Source: RUG695 sp050943135 (GTDB lineage: Bacteria; Planctomycetota; Planctomycetia; Pirellulales; Thermoguttaceae). From it: DNA of 64,000 nucleotides. The position numbers and the translations under genes are program-made. Within the stretch, counting starts at the first letter, position 1. Every line of letters starts with the position of its first letter. Location of the stretch: assembly GCA_050943135.1 (NCBI GenBank), contig JBMNOP010000003.1:1-64000 (forward strand), written 5' to 3'. Shown piece after piece: positions 63,573 through 64,000 of the stretch. Under the pieces are notes generated by a model. The model was given only the letters and a program-made list of their open reading frames with translations, was not told the DNA's origin and searched no databases.

Positions 63573-64000
63573 ATGACGAATAGACTATTATCGTTCTGTT
63601 TGACAGGATTTACTTTTCTGTCAACCTGTAGTGTGACCTATGGCATCAATCCGATGCAGAGCCCCGTTCCCGAACAGGCAGGCAGCGCGATGATTTCTGG
63701 AGACGATGCCCGATCTGCTGCATCCTATACTGCAGTGGCGAGTCTTTCAGAAGTAGGCTCGCAAACCGGTGAAGAGGGACTTCTCGCACAAGCCGAACGA
63801 TACTACCAGTTGAAGCGTTTTTTTGAGGCCGAAAAGATTTACAACCAGTATGTCAGCCAAAATGCTCAGTTGGGAGTTTCTTCTGATTTGGCCCTTGCGT
63901 ACCATCGGCTCGGCCTGATTGCAAAAAAGCGCCAGCTCTACAATAAAGCACAAGAATATTTGATTATGGCGATTAAGAGCGACCCGACCAAAAATCCGCA
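63573..64000 (+). CDS. Exported TPR protein, cut by the window end
   Basis: ATG 63573 opens a frame that runs without stop to the window end (142 codons). The N-terminus is signal-peptide-like (LLSFCLTGFTFLSTCSVTYG), followed by a Ser/Ala-rich linker and TPR-like helices: AERYYQLKRFFEAEKIYNQY and LAYHRLGLIAKKRQLYNKAQ with YLIMAIKSDPTKNP. These suggest a periplasmic or envelope scaffold. The ribosome binding site is weak (GATAACAG). The rest lies outside the window, so no function is assigned. Confidence 0.75.
   Translation, partial: MTNRLLSFCLTGFTFLSTCSVTYGINPMQSPVPEQAGSAMISGDDARSAASYTAVASLSEVGSQTGEEGLLAQAERYYQLKRFFEAEKIYNQYVSQNAQLGVSSDLALAYHRLGLIAKKRQLYNKAQEYLIMAIKSDPTKNP

Overview
The window looks like a chromosomal segment of a planctomycete (Planctomycetota, probably Pirellulales). 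This is inferred from gene content, since no rRNA is present. The evidence is: three surface proteins opening with the planctomycetal L-E-x-E-E-R-x-L-L extracellular motif; type I dockerin repeats; a DUF1559 remnant; a zinc-ribbon/kinase/TPR/WD40 protein; a Tat-dependent Gfo/Idh/MocA oxidoreductase; a DUF6807 (PmoA-like) protein; and a FAD_oxidored-family protein. Base composition is near 50 percent G+C. A gut-associated lineage is possible but cannot be shown from the sequence.

Layout. 1-80 is the 5' end of an IS5-type transposase. 191-3659 holds an unrecognised protein, a secreted FAD oxidoreductase and endonuclease III, followed by an initiator tRNA with a terminator. 4051-5478 is a Tat-exported Gfo/Idh/MocA protein. 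From 13648 down to 5529 runs a minus-strand block: membrane glycosyltransferase, GH78 alpha-L-rhamnosidase, alpha/beta hydrolase with a duplicated C-terminal module, a DUF1559 remnant, NUDIX hydrolase and a 630-residue beta-helix/dockerin protein. 17734-13920 is a minus-strand operon for the carboxynorspermidine/carboxyspermidine polyamine route plus an MFS carrier, closed by a terminator. 17805-18605 is a decayed IS5-family transposase. 24715-18615 holds GDPD, a giant kinase-WD40 protein and a DUF6807 protein, all minus. 25093-27893 holds a secreted unknown, LarB and a proline peptidase.

The centre (28543-54305) is two giant genes of 3010 and about 5412 codons. With the smaller 5529-7421 gene they form one family: N-terminal planctomycetal motif, right-handed beta-helix modules that each open with an SLREA header and close with a G-A-x-E-Y motif, one fibronectin-III-like domain, a two-repeat dockerin, and a shared tail with a YPxxLA motif and a terminal Phe. 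The largest also carries a clan-CD (caspase/legumain-like) cysteine peptidase domain near its N-terminus and eight Ig-like repeats spliced into one helix module. The 3010-residue protein has a cohesin-like domain at each end. This family is the most unusual content of the window.

The right side (54397-64000) has purD and a tRNA-dihydrouridine synthase, then a GH127-type glycosidase, a tiny lipoprotein missed by length cut-offs, rhaA and rhaT with a terminator, a zinc-ribbon membrane protein that appears frameshifted, and the start of a TPR protein. GH78, GH127, RhaT and RhaA together suggest use of rhamnose- and arabinose-containing plant polysaccharides. That is an inference from family functions.
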